Part shown: positions 54,042 to 63,838 of the stretch, in pieces
How positions within the stretch are numbered: position 1 is the first letter of the stretch
Layout of the letters: every line of letters begins with the position of its first letter
DNA from: Isosphaera pallida ATCC 43644
GTDB lineage: Bacteria; Planctomycetota; Planctomycetia; Isosphaerales; Isosphaeraceae
NCBI RefSeq assembly: GCF_000186345.1
Contig: NC_014962.1
Coordinates: 2,108,001 to 2,172,000, forward strand
DNA: 64,000 nucleotides
Reading direction: 5' to 3'
The notes under the pieces: model-generated
What the model was told of the DNA's origin: nothing
The model's input: the letters and a program-made list of their open reading frames with translations, nothing else
Database searches by the model: none
Position numbers and translations under genes: made by a program

Positions 54042-56447
54042 ATGGCCTCTCGACCAACAACCCAGAGCAATGGCCAAGCCGTGGGTCCAGACCAGTTCCT
54101 GGCCGCCATGCGGACCAACCCCTTCCTGGCTAGCAGAGCCGACGAACCTAGCGACTTCGAAACGTCGATGCCTATTCCCGACGTGGAGTCGATCCATGAA
54201 TACGAGTTTTTTCAACTCCAAAACGCATTCCACCACGTCAAGACTCAACCCAAGTCGATGGGCGTCATGGTCACTGGTGGAGCTGGAGTTGGCAAAAGCC
54301 ATTTGCTCAACCGGTTTTATCATTGGTTGAAACAGCGGGAGCCCCATTCCAAATCTCCGCGCGCCTGTAGCGTCTACCTGCACAACATCCTGTCGGCACC
54401 CGAATATCTTCCACGCTACATGCTGAAATGTATTTTCAATCGATTGACTGAAGGAAACGCGACCCCCTGGAACCACACGCCGCTGGCTCGCCTCAGCAAC
54501 GCCCTCCTTCATTCAATTGGGGAGCAAGCCAAGCGTCAAAACCTGACCAAGGTCCACGTTGCTCAAGCGGTTTCCATGCTCCAGAGTCGAGCCGATTGGC
54601 GCGGCCTGGAATCTGACGTCGTTCACGCGCTGCTGATGTTGGCCAACTTCACGGCGGTGCCGAAATCGGAATCCGAACTGCAACCTGATCAAAAGGAAAA
54701 ACGTCGCGCCGCCCTCACTTGGCTCTCAGGCGATCCCATCGACCTCACCCAGGCCAACCATCTCGGCATCAGCACCACCAACGCCGATCAGGATGAACAA
54801 ACCGTCTCAATGCGCGACGATGCGGTGATCGAATCGACGCTTCGGGGTTTGGCAGCGATGGCGGCTCTGGGCGGACAGCCCTTTGTCATCATCATTGATC
54901 AAATTGACAATTTGAGTTCTGCACAGCTTCTCGCACTCTCTCGGTTCCTCCATGTCATTATTGACCATGCGTCCAACACGTTGGTGATCAGCTCGGGAGT
55001 GACCCAGTCGCTGGAAGCGTTCCGGTCCTCGGGAAGCTTGGGAGTCACCCAGGAGGCGATTCCGCAAGCCGCTTGGGATCGCTTGGCCAGTTACTCGGTC
55101 CAGGTTCGACCGATTCGTCAGGAAGAAGCCCTCCAGATTCTGGAAAGCCGCCTCAAACTCAAGCTGGATCTTTTCAGAATGGTTCCCCCTATCGCTCAAC
55201 TCATCCGCCGCGATTCCCTCTTTCCTCTGGGCCGAACCTGGTTCGACGCGACATTCGGCACTCTGGCGGAAATTCGGCCGCGGGCGCTTTTGAATGCCGC
55301 CCGCGAGCGGTGGGATCAACTCTGTCTTCAATTGATCAAGCAGGGATTTGACTCTTGGATTCGTTCCTGGTCCCAAGCCCAAACCGATGCGCCGGTTCAA
55401 CCGTCCTGCCCAGCCAAACCAAGCTGTTCGATTGAAGAACTCATCGATCAGGAGATCGACCTTCGCATTCAAGAGCGTATTCGTCAACTCACACTCGAGC
55501 CTAGCGAATTAGCTATCGACGCCCAGAACTTCCAGGAAATTCTCGCCAACCTTCTCACCCATTGCCGCAACCAACCTGATCGCTACACTCTGGTGGACTT
55601 CACCGTTTACGATGGTTCGAAGAGCCCCAAACCCCCCTTCCAACTGACCGTTGAGGAACGACGCGCACCCAACCAAGACACGGTCACCAGTGGGGTGACG
55701 ATTGTCACTGCCGGAGGGAACGCCGCCAGCCACGCGCTTCATCGACTCCTTCACTGTCGGAACAGCCCTGGCCCGCGCTACCATCCTCCCAACCATCGCT
55801 ATCTTTTCATAGCCAAAACCGAGAATGTCCTTCTTGGGTCAACCGCGATCCAGCATCTCAACGATCTCAACAAACTCGGAAAGCCTCACTTTGAACAGAT
55901 CGAGATCACGCGTGAAGGCTATGCAAGTTTGAGTGCGCTGCTCGACGTGGTGCGTCAAGCCAGAAGCAACGACCTCGAAGTCGAAGATGCCGGCAAGATC
56001 TACCGGATTCGGGAAGAGGAGGTGATTGCCTCACACCACCGTCGGGGCCGCTACCTGGCGCATCCTTACCTTCGTCCGTTTTTGACCGAGGAACCGTCCC
56101 CTGCAGTTGACTCCGCCCCCTCCGTGACGACCAACTTCCCGGTGATTGGGCGGGAAGAAGCCCGGCACTTCCTGCTGGACCGGCTTTCCTACATGATCGG
56201 CTACCAAGTCAAGGAACTCACCTACTCCTACCTGGCGACCCTGGGCGACACCACCACGTCCGTTTCCGCCGACGTCGAGGCTGCTTACCATAAACGCTTC
56301 CAGGAAGCTGCCCAGGAGTTGCACCGCGAGGGCCGGTTGGTGGCCCACGCGATCAACGACGACCTGTTCGTCACTCACAAACCTCCCCAAGCAAATGAGG
56401 CCGACGAGTCGCCCCCGCCAAATTCGATCGAGGATGGCCTGGCATGA
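54042..56447 (+). CDS. Operon protein B: large P-loop ATPase
   Basis: 801 residues. The AAA+/STAND-type domain has Walker A GGAGVGKSHLLNRF starting at residue 79, a Walker B-like FVIIIDQIDN at 281-290 (Asp-Gln in place of Asp-Glu), and a sensor-1-like TLVISSGVT at 313-321. RAALTWLSGDPIDLTQANHL (about 222-241) resembles the WL-x-G segment of BrxC/BrxD-type P-loop ATPases of BREX systems; this is a weak impression. The C-terminal 350 residues (QELTVEE-type region and IEITREGYASLSALLDVVRQ) match nothing I know. Its stop overlaps the next start by ATGA. Confidence 0.85.
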   Translation: MASRPTTQSNGQAVGPDQFLAAMRTNPFLASRADEPSDFETSMPIPDVESIHEYEFFQLQNAFHHVKTQPKSMGVMVTGGAGVGKSHLLNRFYHWLKQREPHSKSPRACSVYLHNILSAPEYLPRYMLKCIFNRLTEGNATPWNHTPLARLSNALLHSIGEQAKRQNLTKVHVAQAVSMLQSRADWRGLESDVVHALLMLANFTAVPKSESELQPDQKEKRRAALTWLSGDPIDLTQANHLGISTTNADQDEQTVSMRDDAVIESTLRGLAAMAALGGQPFVIIIDQIDNLSSAQLLALSRFLHVIIDHASNTLVISSGVTQSLEAFRSSGSLGVTQEAIPQAAWDRLASYSVQVRPIRQEEALQILESRLKLKLDLFRMVPPIAQLIRRDSLFPLGRTWFDATFGTLAEIRPRALLNAARERWDQLCLQLIKQGFDSWIRSWSQAQTDAPVQPSCPAKPSCSIEELIDQEIDLRIQERIRQLTLEPSELAIDAQNFQEILANLLTHCRNQPDRYTLVDFTVYDGSKSPKPPFQLTVEERRAPNQDTVTSGVTIVTAGGNAASHALHRLLHCRNSPGPRYHPPNHRYLFIAKTENVLLGSTAIQHLNDLNKLGKPHFEQIEITREGYASLSALLDVVRQARSNDLEVEDAGKIYRIREEEVIASHHRRGRYLAHPYLRPFLTEEPSPAVDSAPSVTTNFPVIGREEARHFLLDRLSYMIGYQVKELTYSYLATLGDTTTSVSADVEAAYHKRFQEAAQELHREGRLVAHAINDDLFVTHKPPQANEADESPPPNSIEDGLA

Positions 56448-59044
56448 ACCAGTTCGACCCGATTCCTCCCACCTTCAGCGTCTCCCAAGTCCGCTCGGCG
56501 GCGACATGTCCACGTCTGTTTTATTTCGACACCGTCAAGTCGCGTGTCGAGGGACTCGGCCGAACCTACGTCACTCGGGTTTGGAAAAGCAGCGACCGGA
56601 TCACTGCCTGTGGATCCCTGTTCCACAACGCCGTCGCTCAGTTTCAGAAACACGCTTCGAGCAATCCGGAACTCTGCGACGCCACGGAATTCACCTATCA
56701 CAATCCCACCACCTCCCCCCCAACTCAGGATCACCCGGTTTTTCGCGCTGCCTCCAAACTGCTTTCTAATCACTGCATCAACCTAAGTGTGTTCCACACG
56801 CGATCGCCGGATCAAAAAGCCGCCTTCACTCAGGCCGTCAACCACTACCTGCGGGAGTTGGTCGAGATCATCCGACACGCCGCCAACGACCCAACCCGAC
56901 CTAGCCCAGAACAACTCCTGCTCGAACTCTTCGGCGACACCCGCCGCGCCGTCAACGTCACTTTCCAAGTCGGCAAGCAAAACGAACAAATCAATGTGCG
57001 TGGGATTCTCGACTACATCTTCTACGATCGTCGCAGAGCCGGCCATTGGATCATTGACTATAAGCTGACCCCCGCGCATCATCCCAACAATGACCTATTT
57101 CAAGTGTCGCTCTACAGCCTCATGCATGATATCCAACATGACACTCAACCAGGCGTCGCCGTCACTTACCTTCACCCCCAACCTCAACGGTTCGAGCTAA
57201 GCTGGGACCAAGTCAAAGCCAACGCACCAATCGTCCACAACCTGCTGGCTTCAATGCGGGAATGGAGCCGTTACGACGAAACCACCCAAACCGGGCTCAA
57301 ACCGCCGGGCGAACCCTCTATCTGCCCATCTTGCCGCTGGCGTCATGAATGTGTCGCGCGTCTGGGTCATCGACTCGACGGAGCGCGGGTCGAACCTTCT
57401 GAAGTCAACGTCAACTCGTCGTCCCTTACGGTCGTCAAGGTCGATCCCCAACCCCAACCTTACGAACCCATCGAACCCCTTGAATCCGACGACGATGTTG
57501 AACCCAACGGTACCCTGGTCAGCCCACCGCCTGGGATGGTTGCCCCCGCCGACTTCTCCGACCACGTGGCGACTGCATCGACCCCAACCACTCCACCATC
57601 GTCAGCCACCGCGACCACAACCTCGCCCGCGCGTTCCACCCCGCGTTTGCGAGGCGCGACGTCCAAACCGTACGTCGATCCGCTCTGGATTGGTACCTTG
57701 AAACAGGGTCGAGAAGTTCGTCTGCCTCTTGACGCTTTGCCCACCCACACCGCCGTTGTCGGCGCGGCGGGCAGCGGCAAGACCTGGATGGCTAAGGTGT
57801 TGACGGAGGAAGCCCTCCTCAACGGCATTCCCGTCATCGCCATTGATCCCCAAGGGGACTTGGTCCAGTTCCTTCACGGCGCGCCGGCGTCGCGTCTGGA
57901 CGCGATGCCCCCCGAACATCGGGCCCGCCATGACGAACTCCGGCGACGTATCCGAGTCCGAATTTGGACCCCGGGCAGTTCCCACGCCCGACGGTTTCGG
58001 CTCGATCCCCTCCATCTTCCCACCCGTGACCAATTCGAACACGCCGTCAAGGGCACCGATCAGGACGAACTGCAAGGGCTGATCAGCCTGACGGCCTCTC
58101 GGGTGGTGGCTCTGGCCGCGGCCGGCGGTTCGATCTCACAACAAGAGACGTTCATTCTCAAAACCCTTCAAAACCTCATTCAACAGGGGCAAACCAGCAT
58201 CACCTGGTCCGAACTGGCGTCGATCGTGATGAATCCCTCGCAGGGCGGATTCCAGGAAGGCGAAGCCGACCTGCTGGTGAAACGATCGGAACGGGAGAAG
58301 CTGGCGCGGCAACTCAACACCCTCCAACATGGCACGTCAGCAAACCTGTTCAACCACGGCGAACCGCTGAGCATCCGTCGAATGGTCGAACTTGAGCCGT
58401 GGGAGGAGGGGCCCGGCGCGGTGCCTCTGAACGTGGTGTACCTCAACGCGCTGATCGACAGCGAACAAAAACGGTTTGTCGTCGCGGCGATGGCCGAGGA
58501 AATCTCTCGTTGGATGATGAACGCCGGCGGCTCGCCCAATCACCCCTGGCCTCTGGTCTATCTTGACGAGGCGTTCGACTTTCTGCCGGCCGGTACAGTC
58601 AAACCCGTATCTAAGCCTCCTCTGATTCGCTTGTTCGCGCAAGGACGCAAATATGGCGTGTGCGGCCTCATTTGCACTCAATCGCCGCGTTCGGTCGATC
58701 AGAATCTTTTCAGTAACTGTTCCACGAAAATCATTGGGCGCTTGGAGTCTGCCGCTGACATTGATCGGGTCCGTGAATGGTTCCAGCAAGGTGGATCGCC
58801 GAGCTGGCTCAACAGCCGTCTTGGTTGCGCCGCGGGCAGCTTCATGGGACGTTGGCCCAATATGATGGAGATGTTCGAGGGTCAACCGTTTCAAACGCGC
58901 CCGCTGTATTCGCTGCATGAAGGAGCGTGGAGTCCGGAGCGAGTGGAGCAAGAATGGTCCCGTTGGGTCGAGATTCAACGGAGCACGTCGCGGTTGGACG
59001 CCCGACAGGGTGGGGTTGACTCCGCGGTGGTCCCGTTCAGATAA
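56444..59044 (+). CDS. Operon protein C: Cas4/AddB-like Fe-S nuclease fused to HerA-like ATPase
   Basis: 866 residues. Residues of about 10-310 are a PD-(D/E)XK nuclease of the Cas4/AddB class: His61, Asp190 in [11 protein letters not shown] at 205-207 and Gln220. Cys22 with Cys294, Cys297 and Cys303 ([10 protein letters not shown]) would bind a 4Fe-4S cluster. A Pro/Thr-rich linker (about 320-405) joins a HerA/VirB4-type motor: Walker A GAAGSGKT at 440-447, [10 protein letters not shown], Walker [10 protein letters not shown] with Asp708-Glu709, and [14 protein letters not shown] with sensor Gln745. HerA motors form hexamers that pump DNA, usually into a separate NurA nuclease. Here nuclease and motor are one chain. 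The stop overlaps the convergent cysA stop by 8 bp. Confidence 0.9.
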   Translation: MNQFDPIPPTFSVSQVRSAATCPRLFYFDTVKSRVEGLGRTYVTRVWKSSDRITACGSLFHNAVAQFQKHASSNPELCDATEFTYHNPTTSPPTQDHPVFRAASKLLSNHCINLSVFHTRSPDQKAAFTQAVNHYLRELVEIIRHAANDPTRPSPEQLLLELFGDTRRAVNVTFQVGKQNEQINVRGILDYIFYDRRRAGHWIIDYKLTPAHHPNNDLFQVSLYSLMHDIQHDTQPGVAVTYLHPQPQRFELSWDQVKANAPIVHNLLASMREWSRYDETTQTGLKPPGEPSICPSCRWRHECVARLGHRLDGARVEPSEVNVNSSSLTVVKVDPQPQPYEPIEPLESDDDVEPNGTLVSPPPGMVAPADFSDHVATASTPTTPPSSATATTTSPARSTPRLRGATSKPYVDPLWIGTLKQGREVRLPLDALPTHTAVVGAAGSGKTWMAKVLTEEALLNGIPVIAIDPQGDLVQFLHGAPASRLDAMPPEHRARHDELRRRIRVRIWTPGSSHARRFRLDPLHLPTRDQFEHAVKGTDQDELQGLISLTASRVVALAAAGGSISQQETFILKTLQNLIQQGQTSITWSELASIVMNPSQGGFQEGEADLLVKRSEREKLARQLNTLQHGTSANLFNHGEPLSIRRMVELEPWEEGPGAVPLNVVYLNALIDSEQKRFVVAAMAEEISRWMMNAGGSPNHPWPLVYLDEAFDFLPAGTVKPVSKPPLIRLFAQGRKYGVCGLICTQSPRSVDQNLFSNCSTKIIGRLESAADIDRVREWFQQGGSPSWLNSRLGCAAGSFMGRWPNMMEMFEGQPFQTRPLYSLHEGAWSPERVEQEWSRWVEIQRSTSRLDARQGGVDSAVVPFR

Positions 59045-60197
59045 CGTAGTCGGGGACGTGGGCGGGGGCCGATTCGTAGAAGACCTTAAGGTTGCGTGGC
59101 GTCACCAATACGTCCTCGCCGGGGGCCAAGCGCAATTCGGCCTGGCGTTCCCGAGGGGTTTGGACATGGATCCAAGTGCCGTCGGCTAGAACAAGCTCCA
59201 CGCGGACGTGCGACCCCATGGGCACCAATTTCAGCACCCGCGCCCGCCAGCCTTCGTTTAGGGTGACATTTCCCAGGCCGTCGGCGTATCCAAAGCGGTT
59301 GATTTCGAGGTCGTGGGGACGAACATAAACTTTGAACGGGCCAATCGCGTCGCTGGGGACAAGGGGGTCGGAGGCAGGCGTGGGGACCCCTTGAACCATC
59401 ACACGACCATTGCGGATCGCCTCGCCCCGAAGCAAATTGACCGCGCCAAGGAACTCGGTGACAAACGGGGTCGCCGGACGCTCATAAAGTTCCTGGGGAG
59501 GCCCGATCTGCTCAACCCGACCCTGGTGAAGGATGACGACCTGATCGGCCACTTCAAAGGCTTCCTGCTGGTCGTGGGTGACAAACAGGCTGGTGACATG
59601 GACCTCGTCATGCAGCTTGCGCAACCAAGCGCGGAGTTCCTCACGCACCTTGGCATCTAGCGCGCCGAAGGGTTCGTCAAGCAACAGCACGCGGGGACGC
59701 GGAGCCAACGCGCGGGCCAGGGCAACCCGTTGCCGCTGACCGCCAGAAAGTTGCGACGGGTAACGCTCGGCGTGCGGAGTCAGTTGCACCAGGTCGAGCA
59801 GTTCATCAACCCGTTTCTTGATCTCGGTACGGGGACATTTCTTGACCTCTAGGCCAAAGGCGATATTCTGACGCACCGTCATGTGTCGAAAAAGCGCGTA
59901 ATGCTGAAAGACAAAGCCGACCCCGCGCTGACGGGTAGGCAAGGTGGTAGCGTCCTCGCCGGTGAGTTCCACGGTGCCGAAGTCAGGGGCCTCTAGTCCG
60001 GCGATGATCCGCAAGACAGTCGATTTGCCAGAGCCGGAAGGTCCCAACAAACCGACGAGTTGGCCGTCGGGTACCTCGAAGGAAACGTCGTCGAGCGCGA
60101 CGTAGTCGCCGAACCGTTTCCGAAGGTGACGCACCACAATCCCCACGTCGTCTACTCCCGCGCCCACCCGCTCCGTTGCGGCGATCGGACCCCGCAT
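59037..60197 (-). CDS. cysA: Sulfate/thiosulfate ABC transporter ATP-binding protein
   Basis: 386 residues from ATG 60197; the frame is open to 60524 without likeness. It has Walker [16 protein letters not shown], the Q-loop in [12 protein letters not shown], the signature [15 protein letters not shown], Walker [13 protein letters not shown] and the H-loop [13 protein letters not shown]. The C-terminal TOBE-like domain starts near [10 protein letters not shown]. It powers the sulfate importer with CysT and CysW. Downstream it overlaps the nuclease-HerA gene stop. Confidence 0.96.
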   Translation of the reverse strand: MRGPIAATERVGAGVDDVGIVVRHLRKRFGDYVALDDVSFEVPDGQLVGLLGPSGSGKSTVLRIIAGLEAPDFGTVELTGEDATTLPTRQRGVGFVFQHYALFRHMTVRQNIAFGLEVKKCPRTEIKKRVDELLDLVQLTPHAERYPSQLSGGQRQRVALARALAPRPRVLLLDEPFGALDAKVREELRAWLRKLHDEVHVTSLFVTHDQQEAFEVADQVVILHQGRVEQIGPPQELYERPATPFVTEFLGAVNLLRGEAIRNGRVMVQGVPTPASDPLVPSDAIGPFKVYVRPHDLEINRFGYADGLGNVTLNEGWRARVLKLVPMGSHVRVELVLADGTWIHVQTPRERQAELRLAPGEDVLVTPRNLKVFYESAPAHVPDYVI

Positions 60198-60550
60198 GGA
60201 GACCGGCGTTCCAATCGAACCAACCAGGGGGGAGTCGGGTGGATCTTGTCTCCAGAACCGTCCGACCGCGTCGCGGCCCCATTCAACCCGCGGAGATGGA
60301 GCGGGGAACAACGTGGAGCCTTTCCGGTTGAATCTCGTTTCAGCATCAGCAACGATCGAACGACAACCAAGACGGCCCTTCAAGGTCCGTTGCCACCACA
60401 TGGTCATGACACCGTGCCCTCCCTGGCCGCGGAGTCCCTGTTCTTCCCTGGTTGGTCGGGTGATTCTATCAGGAACCCGACCGTTTGACGATCCGACTGG
60501 CCACGGCGTTCTCGTTACAACCAAGCCGCCCTCAACGCATCTTCGTCAAG

Positions 60551-61534
60551 TCAAGAGCGCGGCTCCCTCCCATTGGTCGCGGTGGTTGACGACTCGCCTT
60601 TCGTCGCCGCGGTGGTCGCCGCATGGCATTCACGACGTTCCACCCGCTCGCGGAGGGCTTCCAGAGTCAAGAGCAACCCCACCGACACTCCGCCGAGGAC
60701 TAAACTGGCAGCGGCGGCTCCTTGAGGGTTGAACGTCTCCACCGCGTCGTGGATGTATAACGTGGTCGTCTGGGTTCGTCCCAAAATGTTGCCCGAGACC
60801 ACCAACACCGCGCCGAATTCTCCCAAACCCCGGGCGATCGTCAACAACACCCCATAAGCCAGTCCCCAACGGATCGACGGCAGAGTGATCCGCCGAAAGG
60901 TGGTCCATCGTCCCGCGCCTAGGGTGTGCGCCACTTCCTCCTGGTCGATGCCAAACTCACGCAACACCGGCACGACCTCGCGGGCTACAAAGGGCAAGGT
61001 GACGAACGCGGTGGCGATCACCAGCCCTAGAGGATGATAAATCACGCCGATCCCCAGACCATCCAGCCAGCCTCCCACGGGAGTCATGGGACCGTAAAGC
61101 AGAATCAGCAGCAACCCGGCGATCACTGGAGAGACCGCAAACGGTAAATCGAGCAAGGCGTCGGCCAGTCCACGCCCCACGAAGCTCTGACGCGCCAGGG
61201 TCAAGGCGATCATCAGGCCGAAGACGGTGTTCAACGCGGTGGCCGCCAGAGTCGCTACCAAGGTCAGACGAAATGAGGCCAGCACGTCGGGATGAGTCAG
61301 CGACTTGTAAAGACGCGCCGGTCCTTCGCCCAGCGCCTCGAACACCAACGAAACGGTGGGGAGGATCACCAGAAGACCAACCCAGACCAGCACCAGAGCC
61401 GTCAGCAGTTGGGCTTTCCACGAACCGCCCCCCAACCATCCTTGGGGAGGGGCGACGGATTCCATTGGTCTCTCATCGAAGACCGGCAAGGCCGCGCGAG
61501 ACTCCGGCTCCCGCGTGGTTGACGAGAGGTTCAT
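60551..61534 (-). CDS. cysW: Sulfate ABC transporter permease CysW
   Basis: 327 residues from ATG 61534, which overlaps the cysT stop as ATGA. About six hydrophobic spans. The EAA loop is in QEEVAHTLGAGRWTTFRRIT, and LPFVAREVVPVLREFG precedes it, as usual for CysW. The C-terminal 30 residues are polar and Thr-rich. It pairs with CysT to form the channel. Confidence 0.94.
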   Translation of the reverse strand: MNLSSTTREPESRAALPVFDERPMESVAPPQGWLGGGSWKAQLLTALVLVWVGLLVILPTVSLVFEALGEGPARLYKSLTHPDVLASFRLTLVATLAATALNTVFGLMIALTLARQSFVGRGLADALLDLPFAVSPVIAGLLLILLYGPMTPVGGWLDGLGIGVIYHPLGLVIATAFVTLPFVAREVVPVLREFGIDQEEVAHTLGAGRWTTFRRITLPSIRWGLAYGVLLTIARGLGEFGAVLVVSGNILGRTQTTTLYIHDAVETFNPQGAAAASLVLGGVSVGLLLTLEALRERVERRECHAATTAATKGESSTTATNGREPRS

Positions 61535-62397
61535 GAGCCCGTTTTCCCGGTTTGGACGACGTTGAACACCAACATGAGACCTAATGAACCGGCTAGAAGC
61601 GCTAGGGAGACCGCCAGCGCGCCGGTTCGATCGCCGCTTTCCAACGCCCCGTAGATGTACAAAGGCGCGGTGGTGGTTTCGAGAGGACGGTTGCCTGAGA
61701 CCAGCACGACGCTGCCGAACTCCCCCAGAGCGCGGGCGAACGATTGAGCTGCCCCCGAGAAGATCGCTGGGGCCAACGTGGGCAACACCACCCGTCGGAA
61801 GGTTAACCACGGTCCCGCCCCCAACGTGGCAGCCGCCTCCTCCTCGACCGGGTCCAACTCCAAGAGCACCGGCTGCACACTCCGTACCACAAACGGGAAG
61901 GTGACGAACACAAGGGCCAGAATGATTCCTGGTTGTTGATAAATGATCGAACCGCCTAGCACCGTGCCCAGCACGCTGGCCGGACCATAAAGCGTCACCA
62001 ACATCAGACCCGTGACCACCGTAGGGATTGCCAACGGCAGATCAATGAACGCGTTGACCCAACGTTTGCCCACGAACTCCCGGCGCGCTATCACCCAAGC
62101 GGTGAGGGTGCCCATCACCGCATTGATCACGGTCATGACGGCAGCGGTGGTCAACGTCAAAACCAGGGCGTGCCGCGCAAAGGGGTCGAGCAACGCGCTG
62201 AGCAACGCCGAGGGACCCGAGCGGATCGCTTCCACCCCCAACGCACCCAGGGGCAACACGATCATGACCGCAAGGTAGCCAATCGCTAACCCCCGTAGAA
62301 TCAGACCGCCGACCGAAGGTGGTCGTCCTCGATCGGTCCCCAGCACCACGTTTCGCCACCAACGCCCCATCCAGGTGGCGTCCTTCGTTGCCGTCAT
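61531..62397 (-). CDS. cysT: Sulfate ABC transporter permease CysT
   Basis: 288 residues from ATG 62397. Six spans, EAA loop in EEEAAATLGAGPWLTFRRVV, and the N-terminal YLAVMIVLPLGALGVEAI. It keeps SFARALGEFGSVVLVSGN, conserved in CysT/CysU. The stop codon overlaps the cysW start, showing translational coupling. Confidence 0.94.
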   Translation of the reverse strand: MTATKDATWMGRWWRNVVLGTDRGRPPSVGGLILRGLAIGYLAVMIVLPLGALGVEAIRSGPSALLSALLDPFARHALVLTLTTAAVMTVINAVMGTLTAWVIARREFVGKRWVNAFIDLPLAIPTVVTGLMLVTLYGPASVLGTVLGGSIIYQQPGIILALVFVTFPFVVRSVQPVLLELDPVEEEAAATLGAGPWLTFRRVVLPTLAPAIFSGAAQSFARALGEFGSVVLVSGNRPLETTTAPLYIYGALESGDRTGALAVSLALLAGSLGLMLVFNVVQTGKTGS

Positions 62398-62507
62398 GGT
62401 TCGCCGTGCCCTCCTCCTGGTGGCTCCGCTTGGTTCGATTTGGTCGTGGGAGTGATCCACAACCGATCGTGTCAGAATAAGAACTGGTTCATTTGGAATA
62501 AGGTTTT

Positions 62508-63605
62508 TTACGCTCGTAAGTTCAACAAAGCACGGGTCCAAACGCCTTCGGGTCCATACAAACGTTGGGCGACCTCCTCCCAGCCACCCAACTCGTCGAT
62601 GGTCCAGGCGTCGGGGGGACGATCGACCCGCAACCGCCGGAAGCCGAACTCCGCCAAGGCGTCCTGTCCGGGATCGCTCCGGAGGAACTCTAGGAACGAA
62701 CGGGCGAGATCCCGCGTCCCGTGTCGCTCCACTGAACGCTCCAGGATTGCGGCGGGCGTCTCGACGATCAGCGTATGGAGCGGCGTAAAGTAGGGCAGGG
62801 GGGTACGGTTCCGCTCGCGGGCGCGGCGATGTTGGAGCAAGACTTCATTCTCATAGGTCAATGCTGCGTCGCCCAGACCATCCTCGAAGACCATCAAGCT
62901 GTGACGGGCTGAGGCGTCCAGGGTGACCACGTTACGTCGGAGGCCCTGAAAAAGGTGGTCGATGTCGCTGGGAGACCACCCTTCCCGAAGCGCTGCGCCA
63001 TAGACGGCGTTGAGGTTCCAACGCGCCCCGCCGGAAGTTTTGGGGTCGGGGAAGACCAGTTGAAGTCCGGGACGGGCGAGGTCGGTGAACCGTTCCAGCC
63101 GCCAGGGGTTGCCGGGACGGTGAACGATCACGACCCGGCTTTCGGCCACCACGCCGCCGGGGGGGGAGTCCCAGTCTTGGGCGACCAAGCCGGCGCGAAC
63201 CAGAGGCCGAACGTCCCCCACATGCGAAAGCAACGCCACATCAGCGTCCAGACCGGATGCCAAGGCGCGGGATTGCGCGCCGCTGGGTCCATAGGATTCC
63301 TCGAACCGGACGGGGCGTCCGGTTTGGTGCCGAAACCACGCTTGGAAACGAGGAAGAACTGCCTCGCGCATCGCCTCGCGGATGACGGAATAAGCGGCGA
63401 GGGTCAACGTGTCGGCATGATCGTCCGAGGGTCCACACCCGGTGACGGAACCACCCAAAGACAGACCACCAGCGACCCATCCAACGGCGGATCGGCACCA
63501 GCGTCGGCGGGTCCAGACCAACGCGAGCCCGACGGAGGCGTCATCCTCCCGCCACGCGATTTGCGACGTGTCGCATGCGGTACGATCTCCCTCCAACCCG
63601 CTCAT
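62508..63605 (-). CDS. cysP: Sulfate-binding lipoprotein
   Basis: About 365 residues from ATG 63605 (GGAG ten to twelve bases upstream); earlier in-frame starts exist to 63689. A lipobox-like SVTGC follows a hydrophobic stretch, so the mature protein is membrane-anchored. The sulfate-binding fold is shown by YGPSGAQSRALASGLDADVA, VFPDPKTSGGARWNLNAVYG and LTYENEVLL, all typical of CysP/Sbp. The leader of about 60 residues before the lipobox is unusually long, so a later non-ATG start is possible. Confidence 0.92.
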   Translation of the reverse strand: MSGLEGDRTACDTSQIAWREDDASVGLALVWTRRRWCRSAVGWVAGGLSLGGSVTGCGPSDDHADTLTLAAYSVIREAMREAVLPRFQAWFRHQTGRPVRFEESYGPSGAQSRALASGLDADVALLSHVGDVRPLVRAGLVAQDWDSPPGGVVAESRVVIVHRPGNPWRLERFTDLARPGLQLVFPDPKTSGGARWNLNAVYGAALREGWSPSDIDHLFQGLRRNVVTLDASARHSLMVFEDGLGDAALTYENEVLLQHRRARERNRTPLPYFTPLHTLIVETPAAILERSVERHGTRDLARSFLEFLRSDPGQDALAEFGFRRLRVDRPPDAWTIDELGGWEEVAQRLYGPEGVWTRALLNLRA

Positions 63606-63838
63606 CAACCGCCATCTCCATCGAGCCGTCTTTCCCACATCCTTCCCGGGCATGGTGGCGCGTTGGGGACGATTGGTCAAGTCGATCAAGTCGGCTTGTC
63701 AAATCGGCGCACATTGGGCCCAATGGCTCGGGTACTTCGCTTTTTGTGTGCAAGGATGTCCTGTTCCGTTTCTCCCGCCCCCTCGCCCATGCGACTCGGA
63801 ACAGCTTACCGTCTCCAGGGAAAGGACGCGGTTCCTCC
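63606..63838. promoter_or_regulatory. Divergent region between cysP and a GT39-like gene
   Basis: About 230 bp. It contains the perfect 14-bp palindrome CATTGGGCCCAATG at 63712-63725, a candidate regulator site for the sulfate operon or the glycosyltransferase. A TTGACA on the minus strand (63702-63697) has no good -10 partner. Confidence 0.45.

Noticed and set aside
53035-59044. Assignment of the three-gene operon to BREX
   Set aside because: Only one weak ATPase motif recalls BrxC/BrxD; no BrxX methyltransferase, BrxZ phosphatase or BrxL is present.
53035-59044. Assignment of protein C to a CRISPR adaptation module because of the Cas4-like domain
   Set aside because: No cas1, cas2 or repeat array is found in the window, and the Cas4-like fold is shared with AddB and other repair nucleases.
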